Shown: positions 8,303-16,678 of the stretch, piece by piece
Numbering within the stretch: the stretch's first letter is position 1
Layout: every line of letters begins with the position of its first letter
Source of the DNA: an uncultured Oscillospiraceae bacterium
GTDB lineage: Bacteria; Bacillota; Clostridia; Oscillospirales; Acutalibacteraceae
DNA: 44,980 bases
Reading direction: 5' to 3'
Assembly: GCA_900546785.1 (NCBI GenBank)
Contig: URED01000016.1
Location: forward strand, 1 to 44,980
Position numbers and translations under genes: made by a program
The notes under the pieces: generated by a model
The model's input: only the letters and a program-made list of their open reading frames with translations
Databases searched by the model: none
What the model was told of the DNA's origin: nothing

Positions 8303-9205
8303 ATGTCTAAATGGGACAGAGATTATCTTGCTCTTTGCAGCAGGATCTTAAACGAGGGTACGGAAGTTGTGAACAGAACGGGCGTAAATTCGATCAAAGT
8401 GCCCGCCCACCATTTTCATTTTGATCTTGAAGAAGAATTTCCGATATTGACAACCAAGCAGCTTTTTATAAGGCAGGCTGTTATCGAGATGCTGTGGATA
8501 TATCAGGCGCAGTCAAATGACGTAAGATGGCTTCAGCAGCGTGATGTTAAGATTTGGGATGAGTGGGAGATAGACGAAAACGGCTATTGGAACGCCACCC
8601 AGCTTTTGCCGGATGAAAACGGCAACCTTGTTAAACAGCAGGTGCATAAATTCTTCGGCAGGGAATTTGCCCATACCATCGGCACGGCTTACGGCTATAT
8701 CGTGAATAAATTCAAAATGACGCAGGAGCTTGTTGATAAGATCCAAAACCACCCGGAGGACCGCCGTATGGTCATGACGCTCTGGCAAAACGATTATCTG
8801 GATACCGCCGTTTTGCCAAGCTGTGTTTGGAGCAGTGAGTGGGATGTTACAAACGGCAGGCTAAACTGCTGGGTGCACCAGCGTTCCTGCGATGTTCCGC
8901 TCGGTCTGCCGTTTAACGTTACGCAGTATGCCGTTTTGCTTTCCATGCTTGCGCATGTTTCGGGATTAAAGCCCGGCACGATCGACTGGAGCATTAAAGA
9001 CGCGCATATCTATGTAAATCAAGTGGAGGGCATCAAAGAGCAGCTTTCCCGCCTCGAGAAGCAGGGCGATCTCCCTGCGCCAAAGCTTTGGCTCAATCCC
9101 GAAGTAAAGGACTTTTTTGCGTTTGACAACAGCCGCGATATAAAGGATATAAAATTGATAGATTATAAGCATATGGGCAAGATCACTTTCCCGATCGCGC
9201 AGTAA
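8303..9205 (+). CDS. thyA: thymidylate synthase (ThyA, Bacillus/phage phi3T-like branch)
   Basis: The enzyme methylates dUMP to dTMP using methylene-tetrahydrofolate. Catalytic Cys174 lies in LPSCVWSSEW, preceded by the phosphate-binding DRRMVMTLW (153-161), and followed by QRSCDVPLGLPFN (193-205) and DAHIYVNQVEG. At 300 residues it is longer than the 264-residue E. coli enzyme because of an insert around 88-125. The usual PCH at the active site is SCV here, and the C-terminal LNPEVKDFFAFD segment resembles what I recall of Bacillus subtilis ThyA rather than of the E. coli enzyme. GGAGG lies 7 bases before the ATG. The next gene, folA, regenerates the folate that this enzyme oxidises. Confidence 0.95.
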   Translation: MSKWDRDYLALCSRILNEGTEVVNRTGVNSIKVPAHHFHFDLEEEFPILTTKQLFIRQAVIEMLWIYQAQSNDVRWLQQRDVKIWDEWEIDENGYWNATQLLPDENGNLVKQQVHKFFGREFAHTIGTAYGYIVNKFKMTQELVDKIQNHPEDRRMVMTLWQNDYLDTAVLPSCVWSSEWDVTNGRLNCWVHQRSCDVPLGLPFNVTQYAVLLSMLAHVSGLKPGTIDWSIKDAHIYVNQVEGIKEQLSRLEKQGDLPAPKLWLNPEVKDFFAFDNSRDIKDIKLIDYKHMGKITFPIAQ

Positions 9206-9216
9206 AGGCGGTAATT

Positions 9217-9693
9217 ATGAGCATTTCACTTATACTTTCCGTTGGCAGGAATCATGAGATCGGCAAAGGAAATGAGCTGATCTGGCATTTCCACTCGGAT
9301 ATGAGATTCTTCCGCGAAACAACTACCGGCAATACCGTTATCATGGGCAGAAAAACGTTTGAATCTCTGCCCAAGGTGCTGCCGAACAGACGAAATATCG
9401 TCATCTCAACGGATAAAGACCTTAAAATTGACGGCGCAGAGGTCGTCCACAGCGTTGAAGAGGCGCTTAAAGCCGCAGAAAACGATGATATTTTCGTTAT
9501 AGGCGGCGGGCGGATCTACTCCCAGTTTCTGCCCCTTGCGGATAAGATCTATTTAACGGAGATCGACGACGAGTGCAGCGGCGCCGATACATTTTTCGAG
9601 GGCTTTGACAGCTCACATTACACACGCACGGTGCTTGGCGAAAACGAGGAAAACGGCATTGCCTTTACTCACGTTCTTTACACAAAAAAATAA
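9217..9693 (+). CDS. folA: dihydrofolate reductase
   Basis: The enzyme reduces dihydrofolate to tetrahydrofolate with NADPH and is the target of trimethoprim. The 158-residue protein carries the N-terminal LILSVGRNHEIGKGNELIWH, with Asp28 in HSDMRFF as the substrate-binding acid, then GNTVIMGRKTFESLP (38-52), RRNIVIS (58-64), and IFVIGGGRIYSQFL in the C-terminal half for cofactor binding. It lies 11 bases after thyA, the usual thyA-folA pair. No convincing terminator separates it from the infC promoter that begins eight bases downstream. Confidence 0.96.
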   Translation: MSISLILSVGRNHEIGKGNELIWHFHSDMRFFRETTTGNTVIMGRKTFESLPKVLPNRRNIVISTDKDLKIDGAEVVHSVEEALKAAENDDIFVIGGGRIYSQFLPLADKIYLTEIDDECSGADTFFEGFDSSHYTRTVLGENEENGIAFTHVLYTKK

Positions 9694-9700
9694 TTTTTTG

Positions 9701-9729
9701 TTGACAAAGCCGTTCGCTTGTGTTACTAT
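9701..9729 (+). promoter_or_regulatory. sigma-A promoter of infC-rpmI-rplT
   Basis: A perfect TTGACA -35 box (9701-9706) is followed after exactly 17 bases by TACTAT (9724-9729). This is among the strongest promoter matches in the window and fits a ribosomal-protein operon. The start site should be near 9736. Confidence 0.88.
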
Positions 9730-9735
9730 ATTTGC

Positions 9736-9874
9736 ACAACAAAGAAGAACACGTATCCCGTTCTCCCCTTCAGCGCAGGCAAAAAGGGCAATATTCCTGA
9801 TTTTTAATATACAAGGGTATTGAAGCGCGGGCATTTGTGTTCGCGCTTTTAATTATTTTAAAGAGGTGTTATTT
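9736..9874 (+). promoter_or_regulatory. structured leader of the IF3/L35/L20 operon (candidate L20-type attenuator)
   Basis: The roughly 140-base untranslated leader contains a small hairpin (AGAAC and GTTCT near 9747-9765) and a second hairpin with AAGCGCG (9823-9829) pairing with CGCGCTT (9842-9848), followed by a T-rich stretch just before the ribosome binding site. Bacillus regulates this operon by L20 binding to the infC leader, with premature termination. The second hairpin is a plausible attenuator of that kind. The match to the known L20 leader is inferred from position and shape, not from an alignment. Confidence 0.5.
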
Positions 9875-10393
9875 ATCAGCAAAGATATCCCCCAGCTCAA
9901 CTCGGAGATCAGAGATAAGGAACTGCGTGTTATCACGGCAGACGGTCAGCAGCTTGGCATAATGAGCGCCAAAGAAGCGCTTCATGAGGCCGAGATCAGA
10001 GGGCAGGATCTTGTTAAGATCGCGCCGCAGGCAAAGCCGCCCGTTGTTAAGATCATGGATTACAGCAAATTCCGTTATGAGCAGGCGAAACGCGAAAAGG
10101 AAAACCGTAAAAAGCAAAAGACGGTTGACACAAAAGAGATCCGCCTTTCTCTTAATATCGATATCGGCGATTTCAATACCAAGGTCAACCAGGCAAAGAA
10201 ATTCCTTGATAAGGGCGATAAGCTTAAGGTTTCTTTACGCCTTCGCGGCAGGGAGATGGCTCATTCAGACCTGGGCGTTGCCAATATGGAAAGATTTGCA
10301 CAGGCTCTCGGCGAGGAGATCAATGTTGATAAAGCCCCTAAGCTCGAGGGCAGGCAGATACTGATGTTCCTGTCTAAAAAAGCTGCAAAATAA
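9875..10393 (+). CDS. infC: translation initiation factor IF-3, apparently starting at AUC
   Basis: IF3 binds the 30S subunit, discriminates against wrong start codons and prevents early 50S joining. The frame shows IF3-N (INSEIRDKELRV-like start, about 1-70) and IF3-C (KEIRLSLNIDIGDFNTK onward). Homologues begin with a sequence like M-S-K-D, so the initiator is most likely ATC at 9875, 8 bases after GAGG (9863-9866). The only in-frame standard start upstream, GTG at 9866, overlaps that ribosome binding site and is not credible. A rare AUU/AUC/AUA start is a known trait of infC that lets IF3 repress its own translation. The predicted product has 172 residues. rpmI and rplT follow in the conserved order. 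Confidence 0.93.
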   Translation: MSKDIPQLNSEIRDKELRVITADGQQLGIMSAKEALHEAEIRGQDLVKIAPQAKPPVVKIMDYSKFRYEQAKREKENRKKQKTVDTKEIRLSLNIDIGDFNTKVNQAKKFLDKGDKLKVSLRLRGREMAHSDLGVANMERFAQALGEEINVDKAPKLEGRQILMFLSKKAAK

Positions 10394-10422
10394 TAAAACT
10401 ATATGAACCGGAGGAATAAATT

Positions 10423-10620
10423 ATGCCAAAAATCAAAACTCACAGCGGCGCTAAAAAGCGTTTCAAAACCACAAAAAGCGGCAAGGTAAAGCGCGCTCAT
10501 GCCTATACCTCTCATATCCTTACAAAGAAAACGACGAAGCGCAAAAGAAATCTGCGCAAAACTACCGTTGGCGACGTAACCAACCAGAAGCAGATGAAAA
10601 GGCTTGTTCCTTACAAATAA
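10423..10620 (+). CDS. rpmI: 50S ribosomal protein L35
   Basis: This basic 65-residue protein matches bacterial L35: [15 protein letters not shown] at the start, a [11 protein letters not shown] core, and [10 protein letters not shown] at the end. It is a late-assembling component of the large subunit. CCGGAGGAA precedes the ATG, and it lies between infC and rplT as in most bacteria. Confidence 0.98.
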   Translation: MPKIKTHSGAKKRFKTTKSGKVKRAHAYTSHILTKKTTKRKRNLRKTTVGDVTNQKQMKRLVPYK

Positions 10621-10686
10621 GCCGCTCACGCCTGCAAAAGCATAAATAATAACACGAATTTTCATTGTAATCGGAGGTAAATCATT

Positions 10687-11040
10687 ATGGCAAGAATCAA
10701 AGGCGCTATGGCCACACGTAAAAGAAGAAAAAAAGTATTAAAAGCAGCAAAAGGCTATTACGGCAGTAAGCACCGCCTTTTCAAAACAGCTAAGCAGGCT
10801 GTTATGAAGAGCGGCCAGTACGCATATATCGGCAGAAAGCAGAAGAAAAGAGATTTCCGCAGAATGTGGATCGCAAGAATTTCCGCTGCCTGCAAAGCAA
10901 ACGGCACAAATTACTCAACCTTTATGAACGGCCTCAAGAAAGCAGGCATTGATCTCAACAGAAAGATGCTTGCAGAGATCGCAGCAACCGACGCAGCTGC
11001 TTTCACTTCCCTTGTTGAATCCGCTAAGGCTGCTCTTTAA
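10687..11040 (+). CDS. rplT: 50S ribosomal protein L20
   Basis: The 117-residue protein begins [19 protein letters not shown] and contains the [16 protein letters not shown] segment typical of L20, which is essential early in large-subunit assembly. Its second role in Firmicutes is to repress its own operon through the infC leader. CGGAGG lies 10 bases before the ATG, and a terminator follows within 20 bases of the stop. Confidence 0.98.
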   Translation: MARIKGAMATRKRRKKVLKAAKGYYGSKHRLFKTAKQAVMKSGQYAYIGRKQKKRDFRRMWIARISAACKANGTNYSTFMNGLKKAGIDLNRKMLAEIAATDAAAFTSLVESAKAAL

Positions 11041-11058
11041 TTTAAATATGCAGGATTT

Positions 11059-11090
11059 AATCCCCACAGGTCTTGCCTGCGGGGATTTTT
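11059..11090 (+). terminator. Rho-independent terminator after rplT
   Basis: AATCCCC-A-CAGG (11059-11070) pairs with CCTG-C-GGGGATT (11076-11087) with one internal A-C mismatch and a five-base loop. A run of T residues follows. Confidence 0.88.
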
Positions 11091-11277
11091 GTGCGTAAAT
11101 TTGTGCTTTGTAACAAATTTATTAAAATATTTCTTATTTTTGATTTTTGTGTTGCACTTTTTTGCATAATAATGTATTATAATTTATATCTTAAAGTTAG
11201 ATATTAAATATTATAACTAAAACAGTTACAATGTGGTTTTGTTAAACGTAATTTTTTATTAGCCGTGGGGATTCGGT
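11091..11277 (+). promoter_or_regulatory. AT-rich intergenic region, probable promoter of the long housekeeping cluster
   Basis: This stretch has no gene. It contains TATAAT at 11178-11183, but the best -35 (TTGCAC, 11152-11157) is 20 bases away, and an alternative pair (TTGATT 11140 / CATAAT 11165) has 19. I therefore assign a promoter here from context and AT-richness rather than from a clean consensus. Confidence 0.4.
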
Positions 11278-12054
11278 ATGGAGAAAATCACAAGCAGATC
11301 AAATCATTTCATAAAGCATATCAAAAAGCTTTTCACCTCTCATAAAGAGCGCGCGCAGAACGCGCAGTTCGCGCTGGAGGGTGCAAGGCTTTGTTTTGAT
11401 GCGCTTTATTCGGATTGCAGCTGTGAAACGCTGCTTCTGACTGAATCAGCTATGCAAAAATATCCTGAAAAGTGCGAAGCGCTGATCAGCGGCTTCGGGC
11501 AGGCGCTGCTGATAACAGATCAGCTTTCCGAATACCTTGCCGAAACCGTGAATCCGCAGGGCGTTTTTGCAGTGTGCGGCATGCGTAAAAATCATTTTTA
11601 TCCGCAAATCGGCAAAAAATATATAGCGCTTGACAGGATTCAGGATCCCGCAAACCTCGGCGCCGTTATCAGAACGGCGGAGGCGCTCGGTATAGACGGC
11701 GCCGTTTTGGGCGGCTGCTGTGATCTTTACAATCCGAAAGTGCTTCGCGCCTCCATGGGCGGTGCGCTCAGGCTGCCTGTTTTTACGTGTACCGATCTTA
11801 CGCCGCATATAAATGAGCTGAATTCGCAAGGCTTTAAAACGTATGCCGCCGTGCCGGATGCATCTGCGCAGGATATTAAAAATATTGATTTTAACGGCTC
11901 CGTTCTATGCGTTATCGGCAACGAGGGCAACGGCGTTTCGCAGCAGGTCAAGGAAGTCTGCGCCGGTCTGCTGACCATAAATATGCTCGGCAGGGCTGAA
12001 AGCCTGAATGCCTCCGTTGCAGCCGCTATCGTTATGTGGGAGATGCTTCGTTGA
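11278..12054 (+). CDS. TrmH/SpoU-family RNA 2'-O-ribose methyltransferase
   Basis: The 258-residue protein has an N-terminal substrate-binding domain (about 1-95) and a C-terminal SPOUT knot methyltransferase domain. The three family motifs are visible: DRIQDPANLGAVIRTAEALG (119-138), the VIGNEGNGV loop near 211-219, and SLNASVAAAI near 241-250, which together form the trefoil knot that binds S-adenosylmethionine. Such proteins methylate 23S rRNA or tRNA ribose; which nucleotide cannot be said (RlmB-like or YsgA-like). It overlaps the start of dprA by a TTGA junction. Confidence 0.92.
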   Translation: MEKITSRSNHFIKHIKKLFTSHKERAQNAQFALEGARLCFDALYSDCSCETLLLTESAMQKYPEKCEALISGFGQALLITDQLSEYLAETVNPQGVFAVCGMRKNHFYPQIGKKYIALDRIQDPANLGAVIRTAEALGIDGAVLGGCCDLYNPKVLRASMGGALRLPVFTCTDLTPHINELNSQGFKTYAAVPDASAQDIKNIDFNGSVLCVIGNEGNGVSQQVKEVCAGLLTINMLGRAESLNASVAAAIVMWEMLR

Positions 12055-13253
12055 ACAGGAATACAACTTATTGGGTATGGCTCCAGTGCGCGCTCGGCGC
12101 CGGTGCCAGAATAAAAGAGATAATTGAATATTTCGGCTCGGTACAAGCGCTGTATGAAGCCGGTGAGACCGAATGGAAAATGAGTCCCGTTCTGGTTCCG
12201 CGCCAGGTAAACAGGCTCTGCGAAACTTCTGTTGAAGAAGCAAAGGATATCTTAACGGTATGCCGCCTGAACGGTTGGCAGGTGCTCACCCCGGATGATG
12301 ACGCTTATCCCTGCCGCCTTTATGACATTGATAATCCGCCCGCCGTGCTTTATGTCAGCGGCGATCTTCCCGATATAGATGCAAGCGTTGCCATAGGTAT
12401 CGTGGGTACAAGAAAGGCAAGCGATTACGCGGTCAGGGCAGCGGACGTTATGAGCCGCGGTATTGCCGCGCTAGGGGCGGTCGTCGTTTCGGGCGGTGCG
12501 CTCGGTGTGGATACAGCCGCGCACAACGCCGCAATACTCGGCGGCGGCAAAACGGTTGCCGTGCTTGGCTGCGGTCTGGGCACGAATTATCTTATGGAAA
12601 ACAAGCCCCTGCGGGATTCTGTCGCCGCAAACGGCGCGCTTGTTACGGAGTTCCCGCCGTTTACAAAGGCGTCAAAATACACTTTCCCCGTCAGAAACAG
12701 AATCATCAGCGGTCTGTCGCTCGGTGTGCTCGTTGTAGAGGCGGGCATTCGCAGCGGCAGTCTTATCACCGCGCATTACGCGGCGGAGCAGGGCAGAGAC
12801 GTCTATGCCCTGCCGTGCTCCATTCTTGAGCCGGAATATGCCGGAACGAATAAGCTTATAGACGAGGGCGCCGTTGTTGCCACCAAGCCCCTTGATCTTG
12901 TTTATCCCTATGCGGAGCGTTACGGACTGGATATAGAAAACGCCAAGGGCGTGGACGAGATCATGAAAGCAACTGCCCGCAGGTCTGTAAACGCCCGGGA
13001 TAACACGCACAGCATCTCTTTTGAGAATCTGCATGAAAGCAGGGAAAAGCGTGCTGCCCGCCAAAAGGCTGCGGCGCAGCTCGGCGGCGACACGTTAAAG
13101 GTATACCGCGCGCTGAGCAATGAGTATATGCACGTTGACGAGATCGCGCAAAGGGCGGATCTGAGCCTGTCCGCAGTGCTGACAGCCCTTACCGCGCTTG
13201 AAATATCTCAGCTTGCCGAAAGCGCAGGCGGAAAAAGATACAAACTATCCTGA
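12051..13253 (+). CDS. dprA: DNA processing protein DprA (Smf)
   Basis: DprA loads RecA on incoming single-stranded DNA during transformation and protects it. The start is TTG at 12051, which overlaps the previous stop as TTGA and has GGGAGA (12038-12043) 7 bases upstream; the earlier in-frame GTG at 12036 overlaps that site. The 400-residue product has an N-terminal helix-hairpin-helix/SAM-like region, a Rossmann domain beginning IGIVGTRKASDYA, with VVSGGALGVDTAAH and FPVRNRIISGLS, and a C-terminal winged-helix (last 65 residues). Followed by topA and trmFO, as in Bacillus. Confidence 0.95.
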   Translation: MNRNTTYWVWLQCALGAGARIKEIIEYFGSVQALYEAGETEWKMSPVLVPRQVNRLCETSVEEAKDILTVCRLNGWQVLTPDDDAYPCRLYDIDNPPAVLYVSGDLPDIDASVAIGIVGTRKASDYAVRAADVMSRGIAALGAVVVSGGALGVDTAAHNAAILGGGKTVAVLGCGLGTNYLMENKPLRDSVAANGALVTEFPPFTKASKYTFPVRNRIISGLSLGVLVVEAGIRSGSLITAHYAAEQGRDVYALPCSILEPEYAGTNKLIDEGAVVATKPLDLVYPYAERYGLDIENAKGVDEIMKATARRSVNARDNTHSISFENLHESREKRAARQKAAAQLGGDTLKVYRALSNEYMHVDEIAQRADLSLSAVLTALTALEISQLAESAGGKRYKLS

Positions 13254-13268
13254 AAGGAATCATCATAT

Positions 13269-15368
13269 ATGTCAAAGCTTGTAATCGTTGAGTCGCCGGC
13301 CAAGGCGAAAAACATAAAAGGCTACCTCGGAAAAGGCTACGATGTCGTTGCCTCCATGGGCCATGTGCGCGATCTTCCGTCCGCACGCCTGTCCGTAGAT
13401 ATCGAGCACGATTTCGCGCCCAAATACGCCATAATCAAGGGAAAAGAAAATTTTGTAAAAGAGCTTCAGAAAAAAGCGGATAAATCCGATTACGTCTACC
13501 TTGCAACGGACCCTGATAGAGAGGGCGAGGCAATCAGCTGGCACCTTGCAACGCTCTTGGGTCTTGATCTCCATGATAAAAACAGAGTTACTTTCAATGA
13601 GATCACAAAGCACGGTGTTGAGCAGGGCATGGAAAGCCCCAGAAGTATTGATATCGATCTTGTAGACGCGCAGCAGGCGCGGCGTATCTTAGACAGGCTT
13701 ATCGGCTATAAGCTCTCGCCGTTTATCAGCCAAAAGATAAGGCGCGGCCTTTCCGCCGGCAGGGTGCAGTCCGTTGCGCTCCGCCTTGTGGTAGACAGGG
13801 AAGAGGAAATCAGAGCTTTTAAGCCGGAGGAGTACTGGTCTATAGACGCCAAATTTACAAATCCTCCCGGCAAAAAAGCCTTTGCGGCGGCGCTCAATGC
13901 AAAAAACGGCAAAAAGGTCAAGATCACCTCAAAAGAGGAAAGCGATCAGATCTTAAGCGATCTTGACGGCGCGGAGTATGTTGTTACTTCTGTTAAAAAA
14001 GGCACGCGCAAAAAGAGCCCCACGCCGCCTTTCATAACTTCAACGCTTCAGCAGGAGGCGTCCAGAAGGCTGTCCTTTCAGGCAAGGAGAACGATGAAAG
14101 CGGCGCAGGAGCTTTATGAAGGCGTGGATGTTGAAGACCTCGGCACCGTCGGCCTTATAACCTATATGCGTACGGATTCGCTTCGTATCTCGGAAGAGGC
14201 GCGCGCCGCCGGCAACCGGTTTATTTTGGATCATTACGGAGAAAAGTATCTGCCCAAAAAGCCAAGATATTTCAAATCCAAGGGCAATGTGCAGGACGGG
14301 CATGAGGCGATCCGCCCCTCCATGCCGGGCGTGACCCCCGCGCAGGTCAAATCCTCGCTCACAAGCGATCAGTATAAGATCTATAAGCTCGTTTGGGAGC
14401 GCTTTATCGCGTCGCTTATGGAAAACTGCCTGCAGGAAACGGTTCGCGCGGAGATCACGGCGGGCGATTACACGTTCAACGCCTCCGGCTACACCGTTAA
14501 GTTTGACGGCTTTACGGCTCTCTATGAGGAGTCTAAAGACGAAAGTGCAGACGATTCTTCGGCGCCCCTGCCGGAGCTTAAAACGGGAGATCAGCTGCGC
14601 CTGAAATCCCTGCTCGGCAACCAGCATTTTACGCAGCCTCCCGCAAGGTATACGGAGGCAAGCCTTACCAAAGCGCTTGAGGAAAACGGCGTCGGCAGGC
14701 CGTCTACCTATGTTACGATCACCTCCACCATCGTTGCCCGCGAATATGTTAAGCGAGAGGGCAAGCAGTTCGTTCCCACAGAGCTCGGAGAGGCTGTCAT
14801 CAAGCTCCTTAAGGATAAGATGCCGAATATCGTAAACGTTAAATATACTTCAAAAATGGAAGAGGATCTTGATAAGATAGACAGCGGCGAAAAAAATTAT
14901 ATCGATATGATCCGCCATTATTACGATGATTTTGAAGAGCCGCTTGAAAAAGCCAAAAAGGATATGCAGGGCGTAAAAATTAAATTGAAGGAAGAGGAAA
15001 CGGACGAAATCTGCGAAAAATGCGGCCGCAAGATGGTCGTAAAGGTCGGCAGATTCGGTAAGTTCCTTGCCTGCCCCGGCTATCCGGAATGTAAAAATAC
15101 CAAGCCGCTCATTCTGAAAACCAAGGCGAAATGCCCGCGCTGCGGCGGCGATGTCATAGAAAAGAAGACCAGAAAGGGCGCAGCGTTTTACGGCTGCTCC
15201 AATTACCCGGATTGTAATTTTATGACGTGGGATCTGCCAAGCGATGAGGTCTGCCCCCGCTGCGGAAAATCCCTGTTCAGAAGAAAGGGCAACGTGCTTT
15301 ATTGCCCCGATACGGAGAATTGCGGCTTTACAAAGCCCGTAACCAGAAAAAAGAAGAGCGAAGACTGA
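13269..15368 (+). CDS. topA: DNA topoisomerase I (type IA)
   Basis: The enzyme relaxes negative supercoils by single-strand passage. In the 699-residue protein the TOPRIM domain contains VESPAKAKNIKGYL with Glu9 and the acidic DPDREGE (81-87), SAGRVQSVALRLVV follows at 162-175, and the catalytic Tyr299 sits in GLITYMRTDSLR. The C-terminus has three zinc ribbons: CEKCG...CPGYPEC, CPRCGGD...CSNYPDC and CPRCGKS...CPDTENC. AAAGGA lies 9 bases before the ATG. Confidence 0.98.
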   Translation: MSKLVIVESPAKAKNIKGYLGKGYDVVASMGHVRDLPSARLSVDIEHDFAPKYAIIKGKENFVKELQKKADKSDYVYLATDPDREGEAISWHLATLLGLDLHDKNRVTFNEITKHGVEQGMESPRSIDIDLVDAQQARRILDRLIGYKLSPFISQKIRRGLSAGRVQSVALRLVVDREEEIRAFKPEEYWSIDAKFTNPPGKKAFAAALNAKNGKKVKITSKEESDQILSDLDGAEYVVTSVKKGTRKKSPTPPFITSTLQQEASRRLSFQARRTMKAAQELYEGVDVEDLGTVGLITYMRTDSLRISEEARAAGNRFILDHYGEKYLPKKPRYFKSKGNVQDGHEAIRPSMPGVTPAQVKSSLTSDQYKIYKLVWERFIASLMENCLQETVRAEITAGDYTFNASGYTVKFDGFTALYEESKDESADDSSAPLPELKTGDQLRLKSLLGNQHFTQPPARYTEASLTKALEENGVGRPSTYVTITSTIVAREYVKREGKQFVPTELGEAVIKLLKDKMPNIVNVKYTSKMEEDLDKIDSGEKNYIDMIRHYYDDFEEPLEKAKKDMQGVKIKLKEEETDEICEKCGRKMVVKVGRFGKFLACPGYPECKNTKPLILKTKAKCPRCGGDVIEKKTRKGAAFYGCSNYPDCNFMTWDLPSDEVCPRCGKSLFRRKGNVLYCPDTENCGFTKPVTRKKKSED

Positions 15369-15370
15369 TT

Positions 15371-16678
15371 ATGAATTTTAATGTTATCGGCGCCGGGCTT
15401 GCGGGCGTAGAGGCGGCGTGGCAGATCGCGAATGCCGGTGAAAAGGTAACGCTGATTGAGCAAAAGCCTATGGAACGGTCGCCGGCGCACAAATCAGATG
15501 ATTTTGCAGAGCTTGTGTGTTCAAATTCGCTTAAGGCGTCCAGGCTCGATTCCGCCGCAGGCCTGCTGAAAGAGGAAATGGTGCGCCTCGGCTCGCTCAC
15601 GGTGCCCGTGGCAAGGGGCTGCGCGGTTCCGGCGGGCGGCGCCCTCGCGGTGGACAGGCATATCTTTTCCTCCACGATCACGGAAAAGATCAAGGCGCAC
15701 CCGAATATAACGGTAAAATATGAGCAGGCGCAGGATATACCGCTCTCGGAAAATAATATCACGGTCGTTGCCACAGGGCCGCTCACCTGCGGCAAAATGG
15801 GTGAAAGCATCAGGGTGCTCTGCGGCGGCAGCCTTTCGTTTTATGACGCGGCTGCGCCGATCGTTACGGCGGAAAGCATTGATATGAATATCGTTTTCGG
15901 CGCTTCGCGCTACGGCAGGGGCGGGGAGAGCGATTATCTCAACTGCCCGTTCAATAAGGAGCAGTACGAGAATTTTATTACAGAGCTTGTGAACGCGCAG
16001 GGTGCGGTGCTTCACGATTTTGATGTTTACGAGGGCTGTATGCCGATCGAAAAGCTTGCAAAGCGCGGGCCTGACGCGCCGCGTTTCGGGCCGATGAAGC
16101 CCGTTGGGCTGACTGATCCCAAAACGGGTCACCGGCCTTGGGCGGCGGTTCAGCTCAGGCGTGAAAACGCCGCCGGTACGATGTATAATCTTGTGGGCTT
16201 TCAGACGAATCTGAAATTCGGCGAGCAAAAACGTGTGTTTTCCATGATACCGGGTCTTGAGAATGCCGAATTTGTGCGCTACGGCGTAATGCACAGAAAT
16301 TCCTTTATTGATTCCCCGCGCCTGCTGAGCGCCGCATTCCGGCTCAAAAAGCAGAAAAATGTGTTCTTTGCGGGGCAGATAACGGGCGTGGAGGGCTATA
16401 TGGAATCCGCCGCTTCGGGCATTCTTGCCGGTAAAAACGCGGTCCGCCTTGCGCACGGCAAAATCCTGCTTGAACTTCCGAAAACAACGATGCTCGGCGC
16501 GCTTAGCGCTTATATAAGCGATGAAACGGTAAAGGATTTTCAGCCTATGGGGGCAAATTTCGGCATACTGCCGCCCATTGAACCCAAGATAAAAGATAAA
16601 AAACAGCGCTATGCCGCTTTGGCCCAAAGGGCGCTTGCCGATCTTGAGAAGGTGATGGAAAATGAAGATCATAGTTGA
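15371..16678 (+). CDS. trmFO: tRNA (uracil-54-C5)-methyltransferase, folate/FAD-dependent
   Basis: TrmFO makes ribothymidine at tRNA position 54 using methylene-tetrahydrofolate and FAD. The start at ATG 15371, two bases after topA, gives 435 residues, the usual size. The N-terminus has the FAD dinucleotide fold NVIGAGLAGVEAAWQIA (4-20), the family hallmark ELVCSNSLKA follows, and the C-terminal half shows GQITGVEGYMESAASGILAG. No strong ribosome binding site is seen, which suggests coupling to topA. Its last 17 bases overlap plsX. Confidence 0.96.
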   Translation: MNFNVIGAGLAGVEAAWQIANAGEKVTLIEQKPMERSPAHKSDDFAELVCSNSLKASRLDSAAGLLKEEMVRLGSLTVPVARGCAVPAGGALAVDRHIFSSTITEKIKAHPNITVKYEQAQDIPLSENNITVVATGPLTCGKMGESIRVLCGGSLSFYDAAAPIVTAESIDMNIVFGASRYGRGGESDYLNCPFNKEQYENFITELVNAQGAVLHDFDVYEGCMPIEKLAKRGPDAPRFGPMKPVGLTDPKTGHRPWAAVQLRRENAAGTMYNLVGFQTNLKFGEQKRVFSMIPGLENAEFVRYGVMHRNSFIDSPRLLSAAFRLKKQKNVFFAGQITGVEGYMESAASGILAGKNAVRLAHGKILLELPKTTMLGALSAYISDETVKDFQPMGANFGILPPIEPKIKDKKQRYAALAQRALADLEKVMENEDHS

